A DNA stretch of 64,000 nt from NCBI GenBank assembly GCA_033239525.1, contig BSYO01000036.1, positions 10,872,126-10,936,125 of the forward strand, given 5' to 3'. This document shows, piece after piece, positions 24,391 through 36,565 of the stretch. The notes below the pieces were generated by a model, which was not told the DNA's origin, ran no database searches, and worked only from the letters and a program-made list of their open reading frames with translations. Position 1 is the first letter of the stretch. Each line of letters begins with the position of its first letter. The stretch is from Nepenthes gracilis. Taxonomy: Eukaryota; Streptophyta; Magnoliopsida; Caryophyllales; Nepenthaceae. Position numbers and translations under genes: made by a program.

Positions 24391-27300
24391 CACTAAACCT
24401 TTTCAATAACATTAACCATAAGAAAAATCAATGAAACATACTAACAACATCCATAGAGACATCATATGAATAATCATTTTTATAAGTCTTCTCAAAACAT
24501 CAAAAGGAAATAAAATTAAACTCTTCATTGATAGATATTTACTTATTTTCTATATCATATGGTTCTAAGAATAGTTGTTCCATAAGCCTTTCATCATTTG
24601 GTAAAAGTGGCAAGAATGAGTTATAAAGCCCAATAAAATATCACATGCAGAAAAAAACAAAGAACATAAACATATATATATATAAGCGAATATAATTTAA
24701 CATACAAAAATCATCATGTCTTTTAGTTCAGAAGTTCCTTAGTCTTTTTCTTATTACCTTGTCTTCTGAAAACTCATAACACCATTGAAAATTATTATCA
24801 TCTTTAGGGACCAAATGGGAGCGGACAACATCGAAGACGGGTTGTGTGTAACCCCACAACCTAAAGCCGTATCCCTCATTATGCTCCCCGGGGCGGGAAG
24901 TAATGCCTTTAACCCGGCATACGGGGCCGTAGTCCATAGTTCTTATGCCACCAGAAAGTCCCCTCCCGTGGCCCAGGAGGCAATCTCGAGTGTCACTCCA
25001 ATATCCTTCATCCATCTTTAACAGCAAGTTTAAGGGAGACTCGGTTCATGGTTCATATCTTTTCATAGCCATACATCATAGTTCGGAAGTTGGAAGTCAT
25101 AGAGTTCTACTTGCTGTCCGGATTAATGCATTTTTCTTCTTCTTAAAGCCTTTGTTCTTTACTTTATCGGTTGAAGTCCGTATAACCTTTCCTTCATCTT
25201 AAAGACGAAGATTCCTTTCTTAAAAGTCATAATTTTATTCATACTAGTAGGGAAGTCTTTTTCTTAAAACCAGAGTGCTTTATAAGGGCGAAGTTCTTCC
25301 AAAAGGCCGGAGTTCTTCAAAAAGAATGGAGTACAAACTTCCCCCGTTAAGTCCGGAGCTCTTTTTCTCCTGACAAGGACGAACTACATTTTCAGCAAAT
25401 GTAAAATGAACTCCCTTATGTAAAAAGTAGGTCTTTTTCATTAAAAGAACTCGGAGGTCCAAAAAAAGAAGTTCTTTCAAAAAGGCGGAGTTCTTTTTTT
25501 AAGAAGGAAAAGAAGTCCTTAAAAGTCGTAGTTCTTCATTCATAAAGGTCGAAGTTCTTTCTTAAAAGGATGGAGTACTTTTTCTTAAATAGAAAGAGTG
25601 CTTTTTCATCAAAGTCCGAGCTCTTTTTCTAAAGAGAGACCAGTACTTTTTTCTTTAATCATCTTAAAGCCGAAGTCGTTTTCTTAAAAAGACGGAGTTC
25701 GAAAACCGGAGCTCTTGGGGCGTACTTTGCTCAAAAGGCGGAGTTCTTCTTCAAAGGCCGAGTTCTTTCTCAAAAGGGCGAAGCTCTAAAACCGGAGTGA
25801 TTCTTTCTTTAAAATCCAGAGCTCTAAAATCGGAGTGTTTCTTTCTTTAAAATCCAGAGTGATTCTTTCTTTAAAATCCGGAGTGATTCTTTCTTTAAAA
25901 TCTGGAGCTCTAAAATCGGAGTGACTTTTTCTTTAAAATCCGGAGTGCTAAAACCGGAGTGATCTTTCTTTAATATCTGGAGTGCTAAAACCGGAGGGAC
26001 TTTTCTCTCAAATCCGGAGTACTAAAACCGGAGTGACTTTTCTTTAATATCCGGAGTTCTTTTCCTTTAGAAGCCGAAGCTCTAAAAGCCAGAGTTCTGT
26101 TTCTTTTAAAATCCGACGCTCCAAAATCTGGAGTGATTTTTCTTTAACAAAAGACGGTGTGCTTTTTCATCAAAAGTCCGGAGCTCTTTTTCTTAGACGG
26201 ACGGAGTACTCTTTAAAGACGTAAGGGCCAAAATTCCTCTTCTTTAAAACCGGAGTACTTTTCAAAAGAGGACGGACTACTTTGTTCATAAAAAGATCGG
26301 AGTTCTTTGGACGGAGTTATTTTCTTTAATGATGCAATTATCACAGTTCATTTAAGTCGATAGAAAATTATTCTCCTACTTTGTTGAAAACCAAATATCA
26401 TGAAGTCTTTTTGATTAAACATGCAATTATCGAACAATAATCATAACTCAAGCATCGATAAAAAAAGAACAGAATAACATCATATAAGTTCATATAAAAT
26501 CAGATATACTAGCGTAGAAATCATGCATAATCATGAACTTGAAAACAGGGGTGAGTATTTTGCCTGAATTTCTTTATTTCGCCTTGAGCTTTTGATCTTC
26601 CCCTACAAGCAAGCCCTATCGAGTGCCTCTTTTCCCTGCTCTCTAATTATTATTTAGAGGCCCTTGGGCCTGGTAGCCGTCGTTAGGGTTTGGTAAATTC
26701 GCAGGGTTTTCTAATTGTAGGATTTCCTTATTATATATTATTTCCTTATACTTGGTTTCTTTATTACAAATTTTCCTTACCAGTTATTTCCTTATACTCA
26801 GTTTCCTTATTATAAGGGTTTCCTTATTAATTATTATTTCATCGTATTCGGTTTCCTTATTTATAGAGGTTTCGATTTTTTACGCATTCTCTTCGTCAAC
26901 TAACGGCATTGACCTCTGATCACTTTCTTTTTCCCGTCCTTCCCCATTTACGAACTCCGCCAACATTTCACGCCGACCGAAAAGTACTCCTCCCTTTAAA
27001 ATTCCGATCAACACGCGTTGACCGGTGAACCACCATCCTTAACGTGGCTTTTGACTCGAAAAAAAAGATTCTCTATGTTTTGGAATGTGGGCCATTACAG
27101 AATTATTCTTAAACGACTTCCGATTAACACTTGTTGACCAGATCATCATCTTCGGCTTTCTTCTCACAATTCCACTTCGGCCTTAACAACCACAAAGCTA
27201 CTCCGGCCTCCAATACACAAAGCCACTCCGGCCTTCAAGTCACTTCGGCCTTACACTCATATAATGTACTCCGGCCTCGGCTGGACTTGGTTCTTAAGAA

Positions 27301-27511
27301 TGAAACCGGACTTGTTTTGCAACAAAGGAAATCCGGACTTCTCTTCATCAAGGAAATCCAGACTAGATTTTCATCAAGTAAGGGCCTAACTTGATTTCAT
27401 CTTAAGGCCGATTTACCCTTTCTTATTACATTTTCCGGTCAACTGGCGTTAACCGAATTATAAGGGTTTGATGACCGAAAATTTCCTATGTTTAAAAGCT
27501 GGGTCGTTACA
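24391..27511 (-). mobile_element. Large LTR-like element C
   Basis: The right end is sharp: GGGTCGTTACA at 27511, reading TGTAACGACCC on the minus strand. The left end is unclear and set only where similarity to host spacer stops. Internal blocks, for example 24760-25080, match element D (29194-31509) well. Much of the element is degenerate repeat. The only frames are short, and the longest (24728-25027, minus) is not preserved in D. No gag-pol is seen. Confidence 0.6.
25230..26330. repeat. Degenerate CGGAGTTCTTT-type repeat array in element C
   Basis: About 1.1 kb of imperfect units of roughly 20-40 bp built from 'ccggagtgattctttctttaaaat' and 'cggagttctttt' variants. A shorter array of the same kind is at about 30140-30450 in element D, so it belongs to the LTR family and expanded in C. 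Confidence 0.75.
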
Positions 27512-29193
27512 ATCGGTGACTTGTACACTGACTAATCAAAAGATTAACTCTAAAGATGTCCAAAGATACCATTTCATCAATTTCACATAATGGTTTTAAA
27601 AAATAATATCAAATAATAGACTCTATATTAATAATACTATAAATTAGAAATAAAAACTAAACATTACACATTGGTATACACTCTCTATTGTGCTATTGAA
27701 TTTATATTTTATAGTGATTGCTAATCATTCTCCAACAACAATGTACTTTATTCGTTAAAGAGCATTGTATTTATAGATGTTTATGAATATAATTTTTCCA
27801 TCCTATTCATATAGTCTCTCATATGAACAATCACTTATTGGAGGATTCTCCAACAAGTTTGCGTTAGATTCACTCCAACTCATCATGTCAGTAGTTGAAT
27901 ATTTACTTATTTAAAAAAAAAATAGAAGAAGAATAGTTGTTGGATCGAGTTTCATCCAATTGCTGAAAGTAAACATAAAACAAAATGGTGTTATCCGTTA
28001 ATTTTAATAGCATCATTATTGAGTATTGAAATTGGGTATATGAATTACCATCCAATAAATTGTCTGCTTTAGAGGATAGTAACGGATCTGCTCACTGGCC
28101 CTACTTTAGAGAAAAAAGAAAATCTTTCCACTTATAATAGGGGCCTCTCCTTTATTCAACCAACATGGAATAATAGCATCCAAAGCATTATTGATGTTCA
28201 ACAGGACTTAATCTAGTTTATATGTTTTATGTGTGAATGGTGTATGAATGATATGACTATAAACGTACAAATACAGTAGTCCAAAGCCTGTCAGAGCTCT
28301 CTTTCATGGCCTCCGGTTGAAGTGATATAACGATAATAATAATGGAAAAAGATGTTTCACGCCCTGATTTGATGAATTTGATTCTAGTCTTTTTCAGCAT
28401 CAATTACATATTGTCATGTTGCATATAGTCAATCTTATTTTAGCGACACATAATTATCATATATAGTAAATGATAAACTATATTAATAACTGAGGGAGAT
28501 TTCACAAAGATTTCTTAAATAAACTTGACAGCGATACCATACTTTGCAATACTATAATTTACAATCTACAAAAGAAAATATTTAACAAATGTATTAAGCA
28601 ACAAATTTAAGGAAAATAATGAAGATAATCAATAGCTGATTAATATAATCTTTGCTTTTATTTTGAAATGTATTTTTAGAAAACAGTATAATTTGCAACA
28701 TTTTATTAAGATTGCTTTTGGGCTTGATAGTTTTAGAATTGTTTGTAGACTTCAATACTAAAATTGATCAAAACCAAGCCCGGGCCGGATGCCAGCGGAG
28801 TCAAATGCCAAAATTTTACCCGGGTTACTGGTTTGGGCTAATATAGGCCTGGTTTACTGGATTAAAATCGTTAACTACAACCATTCCACTCAATAAACCA
28901 GGTGATCACAGGTCTTCCATGGTTTTAAAAATAATTTTTAAAAAATATTTTTCTTCCTTTTGAACTACATCATTGCAACAGAGATCATCGCTTAGCACTA
29001 TTGCACAGTAAAAAGTATTGAAATCATAGTATAAAAAGATGACTCCAAAAGTCAGAAATTTTGAAAGCCTACTACTATTTATTTATTTTTTACTACTAGA
29101 TCTTGATTTGTGCTATTAAATGTTTTTGCAGAACATTTTTAGGGAGCCAAAAAGGTCTCATGAGTCATGAAATAATGGGTCATGGAAAACGGC
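27512..29193. other. Spacer between TPS2 upstream and TPS3 3' flank
   Basis: 27512-28010 continues the TPS upstream type sequence (compare 7755-8240). From about 28010 it matches the TPS2 3' flank (13125-14300). The junction near 28005-28020 therefore marks the border between two cluster units. No coding sequence seen. Confidence 0.6.
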
Positions 29194-31509
29194 TGTGACG
29201 GTCTTGCCTTATTCCACCGCATAAAGCAGCCGTCAAGCCTAAATCCTTACCTCAAAATAAATTAATAGATAATAATTAGGTGGACATAAAAATTTTTCTT
29301 TTCTTTCATGTGAGAAAACCTTAACATAACATGAGATGCTACTAGAATTATCAATTTCATTCATCCATAGAACAATTACGAAAACATGCTAACATCCATG
29401 GATTCTTATAAAGCGGAACTATTCTACAAGTCTTTTCAAAACATTAAAAGAAATACATTAAGTTCTTCACTAATCAGCTCCGACCAAATATGCCGTCTAG
29501 CTATTTCATAAGCTTCTACTCAACTTCGTCCTCCATAAGCCTCTCATCATCTGAAAATGGCAAGAGTGAGCTACAAAGCCCAGCAAAATACTCACATGCA
29601 GAAAACATAAACATACATATATATATATATATATACGGATCCAAATAAAGATTCATAACATAACTTAGCAAATAAAAATCATCATATCGTTTCTTCTTTA
29701 GTTCAAAAATCCTTGTTCTTATTCTTATTATCTTTCCTTCAGAAAACTCATAAAAATCATTTGAAATTCTTATCATCTTTAGAGACCAGACGGGAGCGGA
29801 CAACATCGAGGAAGGGTTGTGTGTAACCCCACAATCTAAGGTCGTATCCTCTTATTATGCTCCCCGAGGTGGGAGGTAATGCCTTTAATTTGGCATACGG
29901 GGTCGTAGTTCAAAAGTCTTATGCCACCAAAAATCTCTCCCTGTGGCCTAGGAGGCAGTCCTTGAGTGTCACTCCAATATCCTTCATCCATCTTTAACAG
30001 CAAATTTAATGGAAACTCGGTTCTTAGTTCATATCTTTTAATGGCCATTCGTCATAGTTCAAAAGTCGAAAGTCGTAGAGTTTCACTTGCTGTCCGGATT
30101 ACATACATTTTTTTATTCTTATAGCTTTGATCTTAGAAGCCGAAGTCCATTTTTCTTAAAATCGGAGGTTTTTCAACAAAATCGGAGTTCAAAAGCTGGA
30201 GTTCTTTTTCAAAAGGCGAAGTTCTTTTCTTAAAAAGACAGAGTTCAAAAGCCGGAGCTCTTTTTCAACGAAAGCCGTAGTTCAAAAACCGGAGTTCTAA
30301 TTTCATTAAAAACCAAAGCTCAAATAGCCGGAGTTCTTTAAAATTCGGAGTTCTAAAAACCAGAGTTTATTTCCATTTAAAGTCCGAAACTCTAAAAGTC
30401 GGAGTTCTTAATCATTCAAAATCCGAAACTCTTTCTATTAAAGGTTAGAAGTCTTTTCTTTAAACATGCAATTATCAGAGTTCATATAGGTCGGCAATTA
30501 ATCATATACTTCAAGCAGAATAAAATCTAGCACCATGAATATCAGGGTTTCTTTTAAACATGCGATTAAGAACGATAAATCACAAGAACAGAACAAACAT
30601 CACACATACATAATTTCATAAGAATATCATATATACTTGCGTAGCAAACATGCATAAATATGAATTTTAAAAACAGGGGTGAGTACTCTTGCCTAGATTT
30701 CTTCTACTTTGCCTTGAACTTTTGACCTTCCTTTACTAGAAAACTCTATTGCGTGCCTCTGTCTCACTCTTCTAGTTCTTATTTATAGGCCTTGGGTCTG
30801 GCGACCGTCATTTATAATTGGCAGTACAGGGGGAATGTTTCTTATTTATGGCTCTATATTTTCCAATGAGTTCCCTTATTAATTTCTAGTTAATTAGATC
30901 ATTTATGGTTTTATATTCCCAAGGAGTTCATTAATTCCTGGTTAATTAAACTTAACAGGATTTAGATTTCCCATTTAAATACATTCTGGTCAACTATCAG
31001 GTGTTGACCGGATTACTCCTTCACGACTTCCAGTCAACACTTGTTGACCTGATCACTTAACTGGTTTCACTCTTTCCTTCAATATCATCATCAACTTTGG
31101 CTTTCTTCCTCTTGAATCACAATTCTACTCCGGCCTCACCAACACACAAAGCCACTCCGGTCTTCAAGGCCACTCCAGCCTTATATCACACAATACACTC
31201 CGGCCTTCAAATTTATGGAACAAATTTCGATTTTCAAAACATGCCCAAGGCCGGTTTAGATTTTCTTTCTTAAAGTGGCTGGTCTTAATTCTCAAGGATG
31301 GAGCCGGACTTGTTTTGCACTAACGAATAGCCGAACTTCTTTGACACTAAGGAAAAGCCGAACTTCTTTTCATCATGCAAAGGCTGAACTTGATTTCATC
31401 TTAAGGCCGATTTACTTTTCTTAGTGCATTTTTTGGTCAACTGGCGTTAACCGGATTATATTAACTCGATAACTGGAACTTTCTACGTTTTCGAAACTGG
31501 GCCGTTACA
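29194..31509 (-). mobile_element. Solo LTR-like element D
   Basis: 2316 bp from TGTGACGG to GGGCCGTTACA, with target duplicates ACGGC at 29189-29193 and 31510-31514. The empty site is seen in the TPS2 3' flank ('aaaacggctgcttattctc', near 14315). It reads TGTAACGGCCC on the minus strand and is closely related to element C. It contains the CGGAGTT repeat array, a TA run near 29620, and no gag-pol. Confidence 0.8.
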
Positions 31510-31514
31510 ACGGC

Positions 31515-32240
31515 TGCTTAGTCTCATGGATCTGTCACTATTTTTCTATGTATCTTTAAATGAATTGATCAGCGTACAATAAAATACATATGAAATCCTA
31601 TGTGATTTCGTCTATCCCTGTTGCCTTCTTATGTAAACCACCTAGAAGCCATTTTTTGGCGGGTTATTGAAGGAAAACAAAAGCCATCGCTACTAAATAG
31701 GACGTGAGGCTCTGTTTATGATTTTTTAGAACAAAAATGCAAACACCATTTCGTTATGACCGGTATGCCTCTTTATGAGCATATACTATTGGTTCTCTAG
31801 TATCTTCAAGATATATCTAAAGTTTTCGAATAATCCATCTATATGTTCACCTACATATAAATAAAAGCTAACGTAGCATCTAATCCAATGACATATATTG
31901 CAGGAAGAATACGACAAATATTATAACTCTGTCACTGAATGGAGAAATCTCAATCTTTGCATACCTAATATGTCCAACATGGAACTTATATCATATTTGA
32001 ACAAAATCAATTGAACAATCATTCAACTTGACATCAAAATGAGGGAGACTTCAGATGCATTAATATCATTTTATTACACTTAGTTTAGCTAGAATATACC
32101 AACACACAGGAACGGAACTTTAATCAACAGTCACTTTTGCACCACTAAAAATAAATTCATTTATTTTTAGACTTAACTAGATTGGGTTCAAATCTAGACA
32201 AGCCTGATAGTACATAGCGTTGTTTATCAAATCTTAGCTC
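31515..32240. other. Spacer, 3' flank of TPS3
   Basis: Matches 14316-15045 closely and, from about 31915, the TPS1 3' flank (837-1162). No coding sequence seen. Confidence 0.6.
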
Positions 32241-32625
32241 TTAAACATGGATTGGTTCGATAAGAAGCATTTTAATGTAATCTTTCATGGCTTGCCCAAC
32301 AACTGTATAATTATCTGAATCCGTGTATATAGTCTCCATTGAACGGGAGAAGTTGAGAATGCAAACTAGCAAAAGGCATTGGTACAGTAGTTGGTCCAAG
32401 AATCTCTTCTGTTATGTGCATCTATGCATCATCTATTAGCTTACAAATTTCTTCAGTAGCTTTCTCCTTGGAACTGGCATAGTCTTTCATATAGCATTTC
32501 ACAGCATTGGCAAAATATTCTCTATCATGTTCAACCTGTAAATTTGGCAATATAGTGTATCAGGATTCAACATTATTGAATGATAGGAGACCAATGCAAA
32601 AATATTATTTCTATTGCTTGTGCCA

Positions 32626-34590
32626 TGTGACAGACCTAAGTACAGATATCACCTGTCCTAATATCCATCAAACTAGCTACAAATCATAAATTAAAAATCT
32701 GAAGGAATGAACATCCATACATAGGATTCAAAACATACTACAACCTTGTGACTCCGACAACAAATCAAATTACGTTAACTTGTCATACCTAATTCAAAAA
32801 TATGCCCGCATGTGCTATTAAACCTATGGAAGTATTTCATAGTCCAATATATATAAATTCTAGATTTCAACTAAGCTTATGTCTACTTCATTAATTATAA
32901 AATACTATATGCATACGATCTTTTAGCTCAAAAGAATCATTACTGTATCAAAAATATAAAAGATAATGTCTAATATACATCGTACAACATCCTTAAGTCC
33001 TAAATTAGGCATTGATCATTTATTCCTACTCGTCGGGTATAAACTCATACTGATCATCTGAAAAGTTAGCAAAAATAGTAAGAAGTGAGTTAAATACTCA
33101 ACAAGGCACATATGTACATCAACGACCATCCATACTTATCTTTGAAACAAATTACTATATATATCAGAAGACTATATATATCAGAAGAATTAGAGCAAAC
33201 GAATAATCATAAAAACATAATTAGAATAGAAATACTTTCATGATAAATTTCAAATTCCTTAAATTCCTTTCCGTTTTCTTATCCATTAAATCGTGCTGAA
33301 AACTTATTTTCGTTGGGTACTAGAGCTAGTAGGTCTTACTAGTTAGTGGAACGGTTGATCGAAATCTTGATTATATTTGCTCCTATCAATCCAAAGCCTT
33401 CTCCTCTTATTCATGATTCAGAGGCAGGCCATCTACATATAACCCTATAGACGAGATCTTAGCCGCAAAACGGCCCTTAGTAGACAACGATCTTTCATTA
33501 TAATATATTAAGGGATGCCAAAATGTATTATCTAATGAACATTTATTAGTCCTGTTTTTTAACTTCTTAATTCATTGAAAAATTCTACTCTTAAGTCCAT
33601 ACATCCTTGGTTCTCACCCTTTTGGATTATAGTTCATAAGTCATTAACTTAATCGCAGAATATCCCTCCATAATTTCTTTCTATAAGGCTTGCATATTTT
33701 TACCATGGCTATTTTTTAATCATTGATAGTTCATCAATAATGCAGATAAAATAAAATATCCAAATAACAACAGAAAACTTAATATCTAAAATAAAATATG
33801 CACTATATTTTGAGTAAGCATAAATGACATGGGACAAATTTGAAACTCATAAACTCGAAGTATAACCAAGTAGAAATAAGATTTTGAGCATTTAAATATG
33901 AAGAAAAAATTTTCATAATATGCATATTTAAGATACAAGTAAATAAATGGTGATTTTCGATAAATTTTGCTATAAAAATATGGAGAAGTAATAAATATGC
34001 ACTTTTTTCTTGTTTTAACTTCAAAATCTCAACTAAGATGAGTATTAGAATAAAAATATTCAAGATAAATGGAAATAAACAACAACCAAAAAGGAAGCTT
34101 AGAGTACACTTGTTTTAACCCGATCTACTAGTTTTCTTACTCAAATCATCTGAATTTAAGCTCTCAGGACCTCCTTCACCTTCTCTCTCTTCTTTTTCCT
34201 TCCCCTTTGCCTCTTTCTCTCCTCTCTGCTCGAAATCATGCAAAAATTGCCGGAAAGGAGCAAATGCCACTTTTTAACAAGTCCGGTGCTTAAGCGTTAG
34301 TCGAGTGCCCCTCGAACACAGAGATCAAGAAATCATGTTTGAGCACACCTCAGAAGCTCATCGATTGCTTCCATTCTAGAAAAGGCACTCTGCGTGCACC
34401 TCAGGTGTGCCTCGAGCGCGACAATTCTGCCAAACGCGTCTTGGGCGTGCCTTAGGCATCACTCAGGCACCGAGCCTCCCACATCTACTTTCACTTCTGA
34501 TACTTAATTTTTCGCATACTCTAAATCTAATTTTAACTTTATTAACTTAATTATTTCTAATTATAATATTTTAAAAATCATAACCTCACA
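32626..34590 (-). mobile_element. Ancient solo-LTR-like insertion in intron 6 of TPS3
   Basis: Third orthologous copy of the intron 6 LTR: TGTGACAGACC start, CCTCACA end, flanked by TGCCA and TGCTA. Similar along its whole length to 1547-3444, with small indels. Confidence 0.75.
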
Positions 34591-35854
34591 TGCTATGACT
34601 TATGGCATAAAATAAAATAATATTATAGTCACATCAATTGTAAACATTTTATTATTTGAGCACTTCGGGGAAAGTTTGCACCTCATAGTCACCTATACCA
34701 TCTTTGAGCCTTCCAACCACACAAGCAGCTTTCATAGCCTTGAAGTTTTTATAAATGCTTTCGAGAGATTCCTTGGTTGTAATTTCTCCCATGCCAAGAA
34801 AGGATGCGAATAACACACATGAGACAGCACTACTTGCAATACCATAGTCTAAGCACTCTTCATATGTTGGAGTATAGTTCTCCGAGGCCCATCTTGCCTC
34901 TTCTAAGTAGGCTCATGATAAAGATTTTAGCTATAATGAAAAAAAAAATCAAAAAAAAGTTTTGATACTCTAAGGAAGAAAACAAATGGAGATATAAACA
35001 GTTTATAAATATCTATATATAGAATCCTATATTTAGCAAAACGTCAATAATATTACTATAATTTACGAATTTTTCATACTTCATCACGTGTGTAGTTTAT
35101 GCAAAATGATCTCCCTTCCTTTGCCAGATCTTGTTCAATCTCTTCCAAAGTTTCTAAAGTGAATTGATATATAATTTTCATGTAATTGGGAAGTTCATTT
35201 GCATAATTAATGTCCAACCTGAAATTTCACCAAGAAGCCAGATTAACAAATCAATTTCACAAGATCTCAATCAACGACATAAGTAAACATCTCACTAACC
35301 TCTGAATTGCTTCTGTGAAAAGTTCAAGAGCTGCAATTATAGTAGCACAGTTATCATATGTGTCATCAATCAATGTGATAATTTTGAATAGTTGGGTATA
35401 TGCTATTCTACCCCTAGAGTACCTCGGCTCATAATACATCGCTAGTGAAAAGAAATAGGCTTCTACCACTCGATCTCTTGCGTAAGGTAGTTCATCGATA
35501 ATGTTGGAACGTATCCACCACCTATTTAGTTTATGAGATAAAATTAGAATAATAATGACATACACAATCACATATATAGAAAGCCTAATGATTTAAATTG
35601 TAAATATTTTGTGCCTCATAAGATCATGGATCTCCTTCTTGTGTAAAGATTGAAGCAAGTTAAAATTCAACTTTGCAAGCTTTAGCAAAGTTGTGTTATA
35701 GGAAGAATTATGCTCAATGTTCTATCTTGACTCCAGCCATTCCATGTTCTTATAGATGGGGTGCTTCAATGCATGTGTAACTTCCACTTCCAAGGGATCA
35801 CCAGATTGTATAGCTATTGATTCAAGGTGAGTTGTTGCAAATTTAAGTGCTTCA

Positions 35855-36556
35855 TGTTAGAATTAAAAGCTTGTTTGAACCACGATAAAATACGTAATAG
35901 GCGAAATCAAGCACACGAACAGCACACACAAACAAGAAAGACAAGATTTTTACGTGGAGAACTTCCTAAGAAACGATGGAGAAAAACCACGGGACACGGA
36001 GTCCAAAGTTTCCACTATCAGTAGTTGATCGGTTACACAAACCCGGTTACACAAACCCCAAATCACCCAAAAACAATATCAACTAATGTGGATAGCCCGT
36101 ACAAGAAGTATAAAGTATAAGAGAAGAGATGGAACCCGGTAGACAATCTTCACGGTAGCAAGAGTCGCGTACGTGGGATCACCGAAGACTGAAAATTGAT
36201 TGGAAACCCGAACGGAGACTCAAATCTTCATCTTCTTCTTCTTCTCTCTCTTTTCTCTCTTTTCTCTTCTCTGGAACGGCGCTCAAAGTGTTTGCATAAC
36301 CCTAAAAACAAAAGTCCCGCGTTTTATATCACCGGCGGCCGCTCGAGCGCCTATCGAGCATCTATCGAGCGGCCCTCATTCTGGAGCATCCGCTCGAGCG
36401 CCTATCAAGCATATATCGAGCGGCCCTCATTCTGGAATATGAGCTCGAGCGCCCAGCGAGCTGAACTTGATCTTTTTCCATGCGGTGAGGATATGGACCT
36501 CCACCCGCCTCATCAAGTGGGTATGGGCCCACACGGGAGTGACCCATAACCCAACA
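35855..36556 (-). repeat. 3' LTR of Copia element 1
   Basis: 702 bp, TGTTAGAATT to CCCAACA on the plus strand. A minus-strand TATA box TATAAAA is at 36322-36328, with a CTCGAGCG-type repeat block just upstream of it (36341-36465). Confidence 0.92.
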
Positions 36557-36565
36557 AACATCCCC

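Noticed and set aside
24728..25027. 99-codon minus-strand frame in element C, with a similar frame in element D (29836-30048)
   Set aside because: The first residues agree, but the frames then diverge through indels, which points to DNA similarity rather than a conserved protein.
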